Assembly: GCF_009797935.1 (NCBI RefSeq)
Contig: NZ_VOLC01000003.1
Location: forward strand, 248,001 to 312,000
Reading direction: 5' to 3'
DNA length: 64,000 nt
Origin: Lunatibacter salilacus
GTDB lineage: Bacteria > Bacteroidota > Bacteroidia > Cytophagales > Cyclobacteriaceae
Shown: piece by piece, positions 8,426-17,166 of the stretch
How positions within the stretch are numbered: the first letter of the stretch is position 1
Layout of the letters: every line of letters begins with the position of its first letter
Position numbers and translations under genes: made by a program
The notes under the pieces: model-generated
Seen by the model: only the letters and a program-made list of their open reading frames with translations
What the model was told of the DNA's origin: nothing
Databases searched by the model: none

Positions 8426-9676
8426 ATGTCTAAACTCTTTTCTATTCCTACCCAGGCTTTGATATTTCTGTATTTTGCTGCTTTTTTATCCGCAAAAGCT
8501 CAAGATACCCTATCGGTAGAAGAAAATCAGTTGATGATTGCCGCCCCGTCACAGTTTACCCAAGTGCCATATGTAACATTTGGAAAAGGAGTGGGATTAG
8601 TTTCGCCGGATAGCATTTTTTCGTTAAACATCCGTTTCAGAATTCAAAACAGGGCGGTTTTCAATTTTAAAGAAAAAAGTCACAATACTATAGAAGGGAA
8701 AGTTCGGCGACTTAGGCTTCGATTTGATGGTTTTGTCTATAGCCCGAAGATTTCATACGTTATCCAGTTATCCTTCACGCCTGAAGACATGGATTGGGAA
8801 AGGACGCAATTCCCCAATATATTGAGGGATGCCATGGTATTTTATCAGGTAAATGACAACTTAACCCTTGGAGCGGGACAAACTAAACTACCTGGAAATA
8901 GACAGCGGGTAAATAGCTCCGGGGATTTACAGTTTGTGGACAGAAGCATTGTAAATGCCACCCTCAATGTGGACCGTGACTTTGGCGTGCAGGCGAAATA
9001 CACCCGCAGGCTGGTAAATGATTTTCACTATGTGTTGTTGGGGGCCATCAGTACGGGACAGGGGCGGAATTTTTATAGGGCGGTGTCCGAACTTTCCTAC
9101 ACGGGAAGGCTGGAACTGCTACCCTTTGGAATGTTTGAGGCCTTTGGAGATTATTTTGAAGGAGATCTGATGCGGGAGAAAACCCCAAAATTGTCGATAG
9201 GGATGACCGTAAACCAAAATTACAATACGCTTAGAACTGGAGGTCAAATTGGGGAACTCTTATATCAGCCCCGAGATATGGCTACCTATATGAGTGATTG
9301 GTTGTTTAAATATAGGGGCTTTGCATTTGCCAGTGAATTTTTATATCGAACTACTGACAATCCCTTAACCTTTAACGAAGAAAATGACATAAGGTACGTT
9401 TTTAAAGGACTGGGCCAAAACTATCAGGCAAGTTATATTTTACCCAATGACTTAGAATTTGCAGGAAGGTATACCAGGCTGGATCCCGGAGAAAGAATTA
9501 GGCAATATGAGCCTTCCGTACAGCATTTTACAGCAGGACTTACCAAGTACATCCGTGGTCATCGGCTAAAGCTGCAAAGTGATCTGACTTATGAACTTCT
9601 TCAGCCACATATGGAAATTGCAGGTTCGGATCGGAATACCTTCATACTAAGGTTTCAGGTAGAGTTGGGGATATAA
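8426..9676 (+). CDS. OprO/OprP-type porin
   Basis: A 416-residue outer-membrane porin. The start at 8426 gives a signal peptide (SIPTQALIFLYFAAFLSAKAQ); the frame is open to 8405. The mature part has the features of phosphate-selective porin O/P family members: RFRIQNRAVFNF, then VRRLRLRFDGFVYSPKISYVIQLSF, a segment about the source protein surface (RDAMVFYQVNDNLTLGAGQTKLPGNRQR) and a final strand RNTFILRFQVELGI ending the barrel. The family often imports phosphate or pyrophosphate, but there is no phosphate gene nearby, so the solute is unknown. It has its own -7 element, so it is probably transcribed apart from the preceding run. Confidence 0.82.
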   Translation: MSKLFSIPTQALIFLYFAAFLSAKAQDTLSVEENQLMIAAPSQFTQVPYVTFGKGVGLVSPDSIFSLNIRFRIQNRAVFNFKEKSHNTIEGKVRRLRLRFDGFVYSPKISYVIQLSFTPEDMDWERTQFPNILRDAMVFYQVNDNLTLGAGQTKLPGNRQRVNSSGDLQFVDRSIVNATLNVDRDFGVQAKYTRRLVNDFHYVLLGAISTGQGRNFYRAVSELSYTGRLELLPFGMFEAFGDYFEGDLMREKTPKLSIGMTVNQNYNTLRTGGQIGELLYQPRDMATYMSDWLFKYRGFAFASEFLYRTTDNPLTFNEENDIRYVFKGLGQNYQASYILPNDLEFAGRYTRLDPGERIRQYEPSVQHFTAGLTKYIRGHRLKLQSDLTYELLQPHMEIAGSDRNTFILRFQVELGI

Positions 9677-10219
9677 TAGGAAAGATTTCTTTTTCATAGT
9701 GTTATTATTGAGTATGTCCTCAAGAGAAAAGTAAATATTTCAATTCTACTCATCTACCATTGAAAAACGTATAAAAAAACTAGGATAGTGAATTTAAACT
9801 TGGAATATCTCCAAAACAAAGACGGATTTAATTAACGCTTAATTGTACGAGATACTATTCGATTGATTGGAAATATTAATCCTCACTCATTTTTTTGTTA
9901 CATTTTTACATCCGGCGTATACTAATAATTATAGAATAGCCGCTCTCCAAATATGGAGAAATCCCTAAGTTGCGTGGATTGTTTTTATTTAGTGGAGTTT
10001 GAAATGCCGCCAATTGGGTAAGCTAATCCACCTTTAGTTAGTAAAAATAATCATATAAAAATATAATTTTCAGATTCCCATGATAAATTTATTTTAAATA
10101 ATAGGTGGATATTTATTCATATTATGATACTGATAAAAAATATTAATTTTATTTTATGTTTAGCCCGGTTTTTGTAAAAGTTGTTTATTGAAATTTGACT
10201 AAAATATTGTCGCCTACAT
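9677..10219. other. AT-rich intergenic stretch
   Basis: About 540 bases without a coding frame. A small hairpin TCTCC-AAATAT-GGAGA at 9944-9959 is the only clear local structure. The promoter for the following orphan gene should lie at its right end. Confidence 0.4.
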
Positions 10220-10591
10220 ATGAACGTATTTGAAACATCAAACCAGATATTGCGTCTAAATAAGATAATAGATAAAATAGAAATTGAAATTAATTCCATC
10301 CGACAATCCATAGCGGCCTTGATGGCACGAATGGAACAAAATGAACGAACTATTTTCAATTGTCCCAGAGCTAGACTGAATACCCGACGTCGAATGGAAA
10401 TCAATGAAATGAAAAGGGAGGTCTTGAAATATAGGCTGAAGATTATGGAATATGAGCGGAAATTAACAAAAAACAATTTCCTTAGACAGAGTAAAATTTC
10501 CACTCTTCCCATTCCTTCAACTACTCATGCCCCAAATCAGGAAAATTATTATTCTTTCGATTGGGTCGCTATTTTAAAGTTTGTTAATTAA
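10220..10591 (+). CDS. hypothetical coiled-coil protein, 123 aa
   Basis: An unrecognised, basic, helical protein. Residues 1-95 form one long probable coiled coil with heptad-like spacing (LNKIIDKIEIEINSIRQSIA, then MEINEMKREVLKYRLKIMEY), followed by a 35-residue low-complexity tail. There is no signal peptide. It is followed by a good terminator at 10662. A frame of 131 codons on the opposite strand overlaps it, but that frame lacks a matching terminator and reads as a shadow. Coding status is likely but not certain, because the composition is AT-rich like the surroundings. Confidence 0.5.
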   Translation: MNVFETSNQILRLNKIIDKIEIEINSIRQSIAALMARMEQNERTIFNCPRARLNTRRRMEINEMKREVLKYRLKIMEYERKLTKNNFLRQSKISTLPIPSTTHAPNQENYYSFDWVAILKFVN

Positions 10592-10661
10592 CAGGAGAAC
10601 AATCTTGCCTGTCAAGATCTAAAGAGAAAACCTAACAGGTTTTCCATAAAACTAAATAAAA

Positions 10662-10697
10662 AAAGCCACCGAGCGTCTTTTAGAGAGCGGTGGCTTT
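10662..10697 (+). terminator. hairpin terminator after the coiled-coil orphan
   Basis: AAAGCCACCG (10662) pairs with CGGTGGCTTT (ending 10697) across a 16-base loop, followed by a weak T-rich stretch. A smaller hairpin GAAAACCT-AAC-AGGTTTTC lies just upstream at 10625-10643. Confidence 0.65.
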
Positions 10698-10699
10698 AT

Positions 10700-11181
10700 C
10701 TTTTAACAAAGCAACGTGTATATTAAAAAGGTTGGTGGTTAATAGATTATTACCTAAGATCGCAGTGTTTGCCTGCAATAGATGAAGAAAAATCCTTCAG
10801 GTTTTACCCGATCAATTCGGCAATTGACTGATTTTCAATAAATCTTGAGGGGTTGCCCATTGAAGGTATTGATTAAATATCACCTTATTCCCAACTGCAT
10901 CGGCTACAAGTGCCTGAAATTTGCAGCACGGGTAAAGGTCTCACTGGGAACCTCTCCTGATGCTGGGTTTAGTTGGTTTTGACTTTTATAGACCGCAGTT
11001 TTTTGTACCTTATTTAAACAAGTTGTTGAAAGGAATCCACAGGAATAAATGATATTTGATTTGTAGAAATTGTCGATTCCTATGTGGCTATTGAGAACTG
11101 CGTGTTTAAACCAGGCGAAGGGTCATTTCGTAATGATATTTAGACCGAATTTTGTTTTTGTTACAGATTAGATACTTAAGC
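10700..11181. other. intergenic stretch, possible gene remnant inside
   Basis: Nearly 500 bases with no intact gene. On the minus strand between about 10966 and 10812 a frame reads protein-like (FQALVADAVGNKVIFNQYLQ then WATPQDLLKISQLPN and a stop), but it is interrupted by a frame change upstream near 10920, so it may be a decayed gene. The right end must hold the promoter of the AsmA-like gene. Confidence 0.35.
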
Positions 11182-14100
11182 ATGACGAAGAAAAAAAAAT
11201 GGGTTATTGCGTCCACCTTGCTGCTCATTCCACTTTTTATTATGGGGGGTGCTGTTATAGCTGTCTATAAAAATCAGCGCTCGCTAACCCAAAAGGCAAT
11301 AGAAAAGGTGAATGAGCAATTCACTGGGAAGTTGGTAGTAAACGATTCTTACATTTCACCTTTCGCCCAATTTCCCTATATCTCAATAGATCTTCGGGGA
11401 GTTCAATTTTTCGAAGATAAAGATATGCAGGCCCCTCCCATTTATGAGGCAGGAGATGTTTATCTAGGATTTGATTTGTGGGATATATTGCAGGGTGACT
11501 ATCAAGTTAAACGCGTAAAAATCGCAAATGGACATCTTGACCTTATCAAATATGAAAATGGGGATATCAACTTGTTGCTGGCGAAAAATATCGTTGCGGA
11601 TTCCACCGCTCAGGAATCAGAAGAATCGCTGGAATTTAATTTAAACGAACTTTCTTTAGTCAATTTTAACCTTTTTTTTGAAGATCATACGATGGACCAA
11701 ACTCTTTCGGCAAACTTGGATGGGCTATCTGCTGCAATTCGCCTGACGGCTGAAGATATTTTTTTGGATTTAACGGCTAAATTAATTTTGGACTTGTATA
11801 GGGGAGATCAACCCACTTTTTTCTCCAATAAATCAATTGAACTGGACTGGGTAATGGATTTTCATCGGCTTGAGCAGGTATTGGAAGTGTTTCCGTCCAA
11901 ATTACTTTTGGAGGAGTCATTATTTACGTTGGAAGGGAGTGTCGATTTGCGTAATGATCTTTATATGGATTTCAAATTATATGGAGAAAAGCCTGACTTT
12001 AATATTTTTGCAGCTTTTGCTCCAGCGGAAGTCGCCGGGACACTCAAAAGATATCAAAACGAGGGGGAGATATACTTTCTAGGGACGATAGAAGGAAAAG
12101 CAGGGAATGGCAATATGCCGGCTATTGCCGTGGAATTTGGGTGTGAAAATGCCTATTTTGTAAATATAGATATGGAAAAGCGTGTAGACGATCTGCGTTT
12201 CGCCGGATTTTTCACGAATGGGAAAGAGCGAAGCCTTCAGACCTCTGAGTTCCGGTTGACAAATTTTTATGCCAAACCGGAGGAGGGACTTTTCCAAGGA
12301 CAGCTAGTGGTCCGAAATTTTGAAGACCCGTATATAAAAGTTAGTTTAAATGCGGATTTGGACTTACAGTTTTTGGGGCAATTTTTTGAAGTGGAAGGCT
12401 TACAAAGGATAACCGGGCAGATCCGGTTGGACATGGACTTTGATGAATTGATAGACATGGATATGCCTACCGAGGGACTGTCCCGGTTAAAAGAAGGCAT
12501 CGACAGCGAATTGACGATATCAAATTTAAGCTTTACCATCCCGGATTTCCCGCTACCAATTACGAAAGCCAACGGGCATGCCGTCATGGAGGCAGGTAGA
12601 ATCACCCTGGACTTCTTGAGGTTTACTGTTGGGGAATCTGATTTTGATTTTTCAGCAAGTCTCAGCGATTTTCCCTCCATTTTTCATAAAAAAAATAATG
12701 ACGTAACGCTTACACTTAGTGCCAAATCTGACAAGATTGATGTCACACAACTCCTATCTTACGATTCTTTGCTTTCTAAATCCTTCGACGAGGAGATCAC
12801 CCAATTTCAACTTAATTTGGGGCTTGATGCAAATGCCAGAGAGTTCACTTCTTTTAAGTATTTACCGGAAGGTGAATTTAGAATCGAAGATTTCTATGCC
12901 AAATTAAAGCATTATCCCCACCTTTTTCATGATTTTGATGCGCTAATCACTATTGAAGAAAACAACCTTAGTATCCAGGATTTTTCGGGTGAAATAGACG
13001 GAAGTGACTTTCACTTTTCAGGGCTAGTCCGTAATTATCCCAAATTGTTTCAGGATGTAAAAGTGGGGGATTCTACCATTGAATTTGACTTTGATTCTAA
13101 GCTTCTTAAGATGAAGGACCTACTATCCTACAAAGGTGAAAACTACTTGCCGGACGATTATAAGGAGGAAGAATTGACGGAAGTGGAATTAAATGGACGT
13201 TTAGAACTGCATTTTGACTCCGTATTCCAATCAGCCGATTTGACCGTGGAGAATTTGCAGGCGAAACTAAAAATTCATCCGCTTAAATTGGAGGACTTCA
13301 AAGGAAGGGTGCATATGGAGCAGGGAAACATCCTTGTCGAGGATTTTGGGGGCAAGATGGGTCAAAGTGACTTTGCAATTGATTTGGCTTATTTTTCGGG
13401 TACTGATGAAGCGTTGAAAAGTAGAGGCAATTATTTTGGATTGCGGGCAAAGTCCTTAGACCTTGATGCCCTTTTGAATTATAATCCCCAAGAAACCTCC
13501 CCAGTTTCGCATGCAGACACCTTTAACATCTTCGAACTGCCTTTTTCTGATATGCGCTTTGAGGCTTCGATTGGGCGACTTTATTACCATACCTATTGGC
13601 TGGAAAATGTACATGGAGGGATGAAAACGACAGCGGATCATTATCTTTATGTCGATACTTTACATTTTAACCTGGCAGAAGGGAGTTTGGGCCTGAATGG
13701 GTATTTCAACGGATCTGACCCATCCCACATCTACTTTAACAGTACCATGAAAGCGGAAAATCTTGATATCGATAAACTCATGATTAAGTTTGACAATTTT
13801 GGACAAGACGTCATGGTCAATGAGAACCTTCACGGAAAAGTAAGTGGAACCATCACCAGCAATTTTTTGGTCCACCCGGACTTAACTCCAATTATCGAAA
13901 AAAGTGATGCTGTCATGGATTTAACTGTTACTCAGGGAAGTTTGGTGAATTTCACGCCGCTGGAGGCAGTCGCTTCTTACTTCAAAGACAGAAATCTTCG
14001 CATGGTTAGATTTGACACCTTACAGAATACTTTTGATCTCAAAGATGGGGTTTTGAATATTCCCAAGATGAATATCAACTCCAGTCTGGGTTATATAGAA

Positions 14101-14343
14101 CTCTCCGGAAAGCAAACCTTGGATTTGAAAATGGATTACTTTCTCCGAATACCGTTGGGTTTAGTTACACAGGTTGGATTTCGTTCACTTTTCCCGGGAA
14201 AGGAGAGAGAAGAGGTGGATCCTGAACGGGAGGACGCCATTGTTTTCCGGGACCAAAATCGAAGGGTTCGTTTTGTAAACCTAAACATTTCTGGAGATCC
14301 GGATAATTTTAATGTTTCATTGGGAAGAGACAAAGGCCAATAA
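11182..14343 (+). CDS. AsmA-family protein, 1053 aa
   Basis: A large inner-membrane-anchored periplasmic protein of the AsmA/TamB-like superfamily. The ATG at 11182 is followed by four lysines and one transmembrane helix (about residues 6-28, WVIASTLLLIPLFIMGGAVI). The AsmA N-terminal domain follows (LVVNDSYISPFAQFPYISID, GDVYLGFDLWDILQGDYQVK). The rest is repetitive beta-strand sequence with the recurring form 'F.G......F.ls', ending in the AsmA-2 C-terminal signature (GVLNIPKMNINSSLGYIELS, MDYFLRIPLGLV). Relatives affect outer-membrane assembly and lipid transfer between membranes. The upstream ATG at 11152 would add ten residues before the basic cluster and is less likely. Confidence 0.85.
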   Translation: MTKKKKWVIASTLLLIPLFIMGGAVIAVYKNQRSLTQKAIEKVNEQFTGKLVVNDSYISPFAQFPYISIDLRGVQFFEDKDMQAPPIYEAGDVYLGFDLWDILQGDYQVKRVKIANGHLDLIKYENGDINLLLAKNIVADSTAQESEESLEFNLNELSLVNFNLFFEDHTMDQTLSANLDGLSAAIRLTAEDIFLDLTAKLILDLYRGDQPTFFSNKSIELDWVMDFHRLEQVLEVFPSKLLLEESLFTLEGSVDLRNDLYMDFKLYGEKPDFNIFAAFAPAEVAGTLKRYQNEGEIYFLGTIEGKAGNGNMPAIAVEFGCENAYFVNIDMEKRVDDLRFAGFFTNGKERSLQTSEFRLTNFYAKPEEGLFQGQLVVRNFEDPYIKVSLNADLDLQFLGQFFEVEGLQRITGQIRLDMDFDELIDMDMPTEGLSRLKEGIDSELTISNLSFTIPDFPLPITKANGHAVMEAGRITLDFLRFTVGESDFDFSASLSDFPSIFHKKNNDVTLTLSAKSDKIDVTQLLSYDSLLSKSFDEEITQFQLNLGLDANAREFTSFKYLPEGEFRIEDFYAKLKHYPHLFHDFDALITIEENNLSIQDFSGEIDGSDFHFSGLVRNYPKLFQDVKVGDSTIEFDFDSKLLKMKDLLSYKGENYLPDDYKEEELTEVELNGRLELHFDSVFQSADLTVENLQAKLKIHPLKLEDFKGRVHMEQGNILVEDFGGKMGQSDFAIDLAYFSGTDEALKSRGNYFGLRAKSLDLDALLNYNPQETSPVSHADTFNIFELPFSDMRFEASIGRLYYHTYWLENVHGGMKTTADHYLYVDTLHFNLAEGSLGLNGYFNGSDPSHIYFNSTMKAENLDIDKLMIKFDNFGQDVMVNENLHGKVSGTITSNFLVHPDLTPIIEKSDAVMDLTVTQGSLVNFTPLEAVASYFKDRNLRMVRFDTLQNTFDLKDGVLNIPKMNINSSLGYIELSGKQTLDLKMDYFLRIPLGLVTQVGFRSLFPGKEREEVDPEREDAIVFRDQNRRVRFVNLNISGDPDNFNVSLGRDKGQ

Positions 14344-14491
14344 ATTCCGCCAAGATTGTGGATCACATCTACAATGTGTAGAATACATTCAACACCTCTA
14401 AAAGATTAGTAAACATTAACTATCTAAAAAACAACATGTTGTGATTCGGAATGTGGTTTGAATAAGGTTTATCAAATTAAAATCTACTGCC

Positions 14492-14692
14492 ATGATCACA
14501 CCTAATATACATATTGATAAAATAGACATAAAAAAATTCATTGTTGTTTTGATGCTAATGATCAGTTTTCTCGTTACCATATTGATTACTTGGACTAGGG
14601 TTCAATTTATTTATATCAATAATGGTCCAGAGACCGACAGTGTTTACATGGAAATGGTGGAGGATTGGAAAATGGCTGAAATGATGGAATAA
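14492..14692 (+). CDS. small single-helix membrane protein, 66 aa
   Basis: A short protein with one strong transmembrane helix (about residues 16-35, FIVVLMLMISFLVTILIT) followed by an acidic, methionine-rich tail (YMEMVEDWKMAEMME). No family is recognised. It sits 148 bases after the AsmA-like gene and 231 before the sigma-54 activator. The hydrophobic and acidic pattern looks selected rather than random, but expression is unproven. Confidence 0.5.
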   Translation: MITPNIHIDKIDIKKFIVVLMLMISFLVTILITWTRVQFIYINNGPETDSVYMEMVEDWKMAEMME

Positions 14693-14873
14693 CGGAATTT
14701 GACTAATTTTAAAGCTTTCAGCTTTCTATAGGTGAAAACATAAATCATTTTGATTGCGAGGAAAATAAGGTAAATAGAAAGGATCATTTTGGTTATAGGG
14801 TTCTTCACTAAAAGTTAATTTAAGAAAAATTTGGGGGGTATTCATCGCATTCAACAAAATATTGGTATATTGA

Positions 14874-14907
14874 TTTGGAAAAATCATTATTTAACCAGTT
14901 AACTTTG
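14874..14907 (+). promoter_or_regulatory. Bacteroidota promoter of the sigma-54 activator gene
   Basis: TTTG at 14874-14877 and TAACTTTG at 14900-14907 match the -33 (TTTG) and -7 (TAnnTTTG) elements with 22 bases between them. The ATG follows 16 bases later, giving a short leader. Confidence 0.6.
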
Positions 14908-14923
14908 TATTAAAAATGCACTC

Positions 14924-16300
14924 ATGAATAAAATTCTTTTAATAGAAGACGATTTAACTTATTCAAAAATTATAAAAAATTTTTTAGAGAAAAATAATTA
15001 CGCAGTACATCAGGCATACAGTGTTTCTGATGGCTTATCGGCTCTCTCTCAAGGCGCTTATGATTTGATTATAACCGATTACAGACTTCCCGATGGTACC
15101 GGCATGGATATTTTGGAACGAACCATCAAACAACAAACCAATGTACCAATTATTTTGATAACAAATCACTCCGATATTAGAACTGCTGTCAAGTTCATGA
15201 AATTGGGTGCTTATGAATATATCACTAAACCCATTCAACCCGATGAACTGCTTCTGACCGTTAACAGTGCACTGTCCCAGCCGACGAAGGGAACAAATAA
15301 AGTTGAAAATCCCGAAGAATCTGATTCAGCAGGATTTAGTCCTTCGAATTTGGCCAATGTGGAGTATTTTGTGGGAAAAAGTCAGCTGTCAAAAACATTG
15401 GAATCCCATGTTGAACTTGTAGCACCTACTGACATGAGCGTTTTCGTATTTGGAGAAAGCGGTACCGGCAAAGAATTTATTTCCAAACGTATACATGAAT
15501 TATCGGGAAGGAAGCATGGGCCATTTGTAGCCGTAGACTGCGGCTCGCTATCCAAAGAGCTTGCGGGAAGTGAATTATTTGGTCATGTCAAAGGCGCTTT
15601 TACAGGTGCTATTGATAATAAAAAGGGGCATTTTGAATCAGCTGAAGGGGGGACGTTGTTTTTAGATGAGATTGGCAACTTAAGTTATGAGATTCAGATC
15701 AAACTATTGAGAGCAATTCAGGAGAGGAAAATCCGAAAAATCGGAGGGAATAAAGATATTAGCGTAGATGTACGTATTATTGCTGCTACCAATGATGACC
15801 TTCTTGATAGTTCTAGAATAGGCCATTTCAGAGAAGACCTATATCATCGTCTGAATGAGTTTAGCATAAAGGCATTGCCACTTAGAGAGCGGCAAGAAGA
15901 TTTACTATATTTTGCGGCATTGTTTTTAGCCAAAAGCAATGAGTTGCTCAGCAAGAATGTCGCTGGGTTTAGTAAGGAAGTCGTGCATATTTTTAAAACT
16001 TACTCTTGGCCTGGTAACCTTCGTGAATTGAAAAATATCATTAAGCGTGCAGTGCTATTGACGGGCGAAGGGTTTGTCCAACCGTCCGCAATTCCAGAGG
16101 AACTAGCCCAGCAGGAAATGGTGGAAACGGAGGGGGATTCTACAATAGGTCTAAAGCAATCCTTTGAGGAGAAAGAAAAAGCACTTATTGAGAAAGTGCT
16201 TATAGAGACTAAATTTAACAAGTCCAAAGCAGCCAAAATTTTAAATATGGACAGAAAAACCTTATACAATAAATTAGATAAATATCAGATAGCCTATTGA
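14924..16300 (+). CDS. sigma-54-dependent response regulator (NtrC family)
   Basis: A 458-residue transcription activator with three domains. The receiver (1-120) has acidic pocket EDD, phospho-acceptor D in IITDYRLPDG (about 52) and K in YITKPI. The AAA+ sigma-54 domain (about 148-375) has Walker A GESGTGKE, the intact GAFTGA loop that contacts sigma-54, Walker B GGTLFLDEIG and the arginine-finger region FREDLYHRLN. The C-terminal Fis-type helix-turn-helix ends NKSKAAKILNMDRKTLYNKL. All key residues are present, so it should work as a phosphorylation-controlled enhancer-binding protein. Its kinase is not fixed by the sequence; the nearby hybrid kinase at 19023-21560 is a candidate. Targets are unknown, and no good TGGCAC-N-TTGC promoter was found close by. 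Confidence 0.92.
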   Translation: MNKILLIEDDLTYSKIIKNFLEKNNYAVHQAYSVSDGLSALSQGAYDLIITDYRLPDGTGMDILERTIKQQTNVPIILITNHSDIRTAVKFMKLGAYEYITKPIQPDELLLTVNSALSQPTKGTNKVENPEESDSAGFSPSNLANVEYFVGKSQLSKTLESHVELVAPTDMSVFVFGESGTGKEFISKRIHELSGRKHGPFVAVDCGSLSKELAGSELFGHVKGAFTGAIDNKKGHFESAEGGTLFLDEIGNLSYEIQIKLLRAIQERKIRKIGGNKDISVDVRIIAATNDDLLDSSRIGHFREDLYHRLNEFSIKALPLRERQEDLLYFAALFLAKSNELLSKNVAGFSKEVVHIFKTYSWPGNLRELKNIIKRAVLLTGEGFVQPSAIPEELAQQEMVETEGDSTIGLKQSFEEKEKALIEKVLIETKFNKSKAAKILNMDRKTLYNKLDKYQIAY

Positions 16301-16320
16301 TAATTATATTGATAAAATCC

Positions 16321-16350
16321 TTGACATAATGTTTATTAGGCTATTATAAT
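16321..16350 (+). promoter_or_regulatory. sigma-70-like TTGACA / TATAAT pair before the permease gene
   Basis: TTGACA at 16321 and TATAAT at 16345 are separated by 18 bases and lie 54 bases before the ATG at 16404. Both boxes are perfect for the proteobacterial consensus, which is not the usual Bacteroidota promoter. The right part overlaps GGCTATTATAAT, which recurs at 18995. Confidence 0.35.
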
Positions 16351-16403
16351 TTTTGGCATAGATTTTCGTCCAAACTATCATTCACCAGTAACAATTAATA
16401 TTC

Positions 16404-17156
16404 ATGACTTTGTTTTTCGTTTTACTTGGTGCTTTCGTCGTTTTTGTGTTGAGTACACTGAGTGGAGGAGGAGCCAGTTTATTGTTGATGCCATTGGTGG
16501 CGGTAGTGGTTGGCGTAAGGTCTGTTGCGCCTGTAATGACCATCAGTATTGGGCTGGGTAGTATTTCAAAAGTGGCTCTGTTTTGGAAACATATAGATTG
16601 GAAACTATTCCGATGGCTTTTCCCATCTACTATAATTGGATCCATACTGGGTGCAAATATGTTTGCCATACTTTCTACGGAGTATCTACAATTGTTGATT
16701 GGTTTGTTGCTGATTTCGACTGTCTTTCAATTCAACCAAAAAGACACCCCGTCCAAGTTTGAAATTAAAGCTTGGCATTTCGCTCCTATGGGCCTTGTAG
16801 TTTCCTTCTTATCCGGCCTAATAGGCGGGGTAGGGCCGCTGATGAATTCCGCCTATCTTAGCTATGGGATCTCGAAAGAGTCGCTATTGGGAACACGCTC
16901 TGCCAATGCCATTTTGCTGCATTTGACCAAAATCGTCAGCTATGCGTATTTGGGGTTTGTCAATGCTGAAGTTATAAAATACGGGGTTATGATAGGGCTA
17001 AGTTCTATTGTGGCTGTTTATGTAGGCAGAATTATTCTGGGAAAAATGTCACCCCTTATTTTCCGGAAAATTGTCGTAGTCAGTATGGTCATAAGTGGCT
17101 GCCTCATGTTATGGAAGAATATTCCCTTTATTCAAGAATTATTACACAACGTTTGA
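16404..17156 (+). CDS. TauE/SafE-family membrane permease
   Basis: A 250-residue integral membrane protein of the TauE/SafE (DUF81) family, which exports sulfite, sulfoacetate or related anions. It has about eight hydrophobic helices. The family hallmark of two similar glycine-rich halves is visible: FVLSTLSGGGASLLLMPLVA near residue 15 and FLSGLIGGVGPLMNSAYL near residue 140. The stop is 10 bases before the ATP-grasp gene, so the two are almost certainly co-transcribed with the response regulator behind. The substrate is unknown and no sulfur gene is adjacent. Confidence 0.85.
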   Translation: MTLFFVLLGAFVVFVLSTLSGGGASLLLMPLVAVVVGVRSVAPVMTISIGLGSISKVALFWKHIDWKLFRWLFPSTIIGSILGANMFAILSTEYLQLLIGLLLISTVFQFNQKDTPSKFEIKAWHFAPMGLVVSFLSGLIGGVGPLMNSAYLSYGISKESLLGTRSANAILLHLTKIVSYAYLGFVNAEVIKYGVMIGLSSIVAVYVGRIILGKMSPLIFRKIVVVSMVISGCLMLWKNIPFIQELLHNV

Positions 17157-17166
17157 ACATAAAAAA

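Noticed and set aside
10117-10512. 131-codon minus-strand frame opposite the coiled-coil orphan
   Set aside because: The plus-strand frame has a following terminator and a regular coiled-coil pattern; the minus-strand frame has neither.
16354-16372. Possible sigma-54 promoter TGGCAT...TTCG before the permease gene
   Set aside because: The -12 element does not contain the required GC in the right place (TTCG instead of TTGC).
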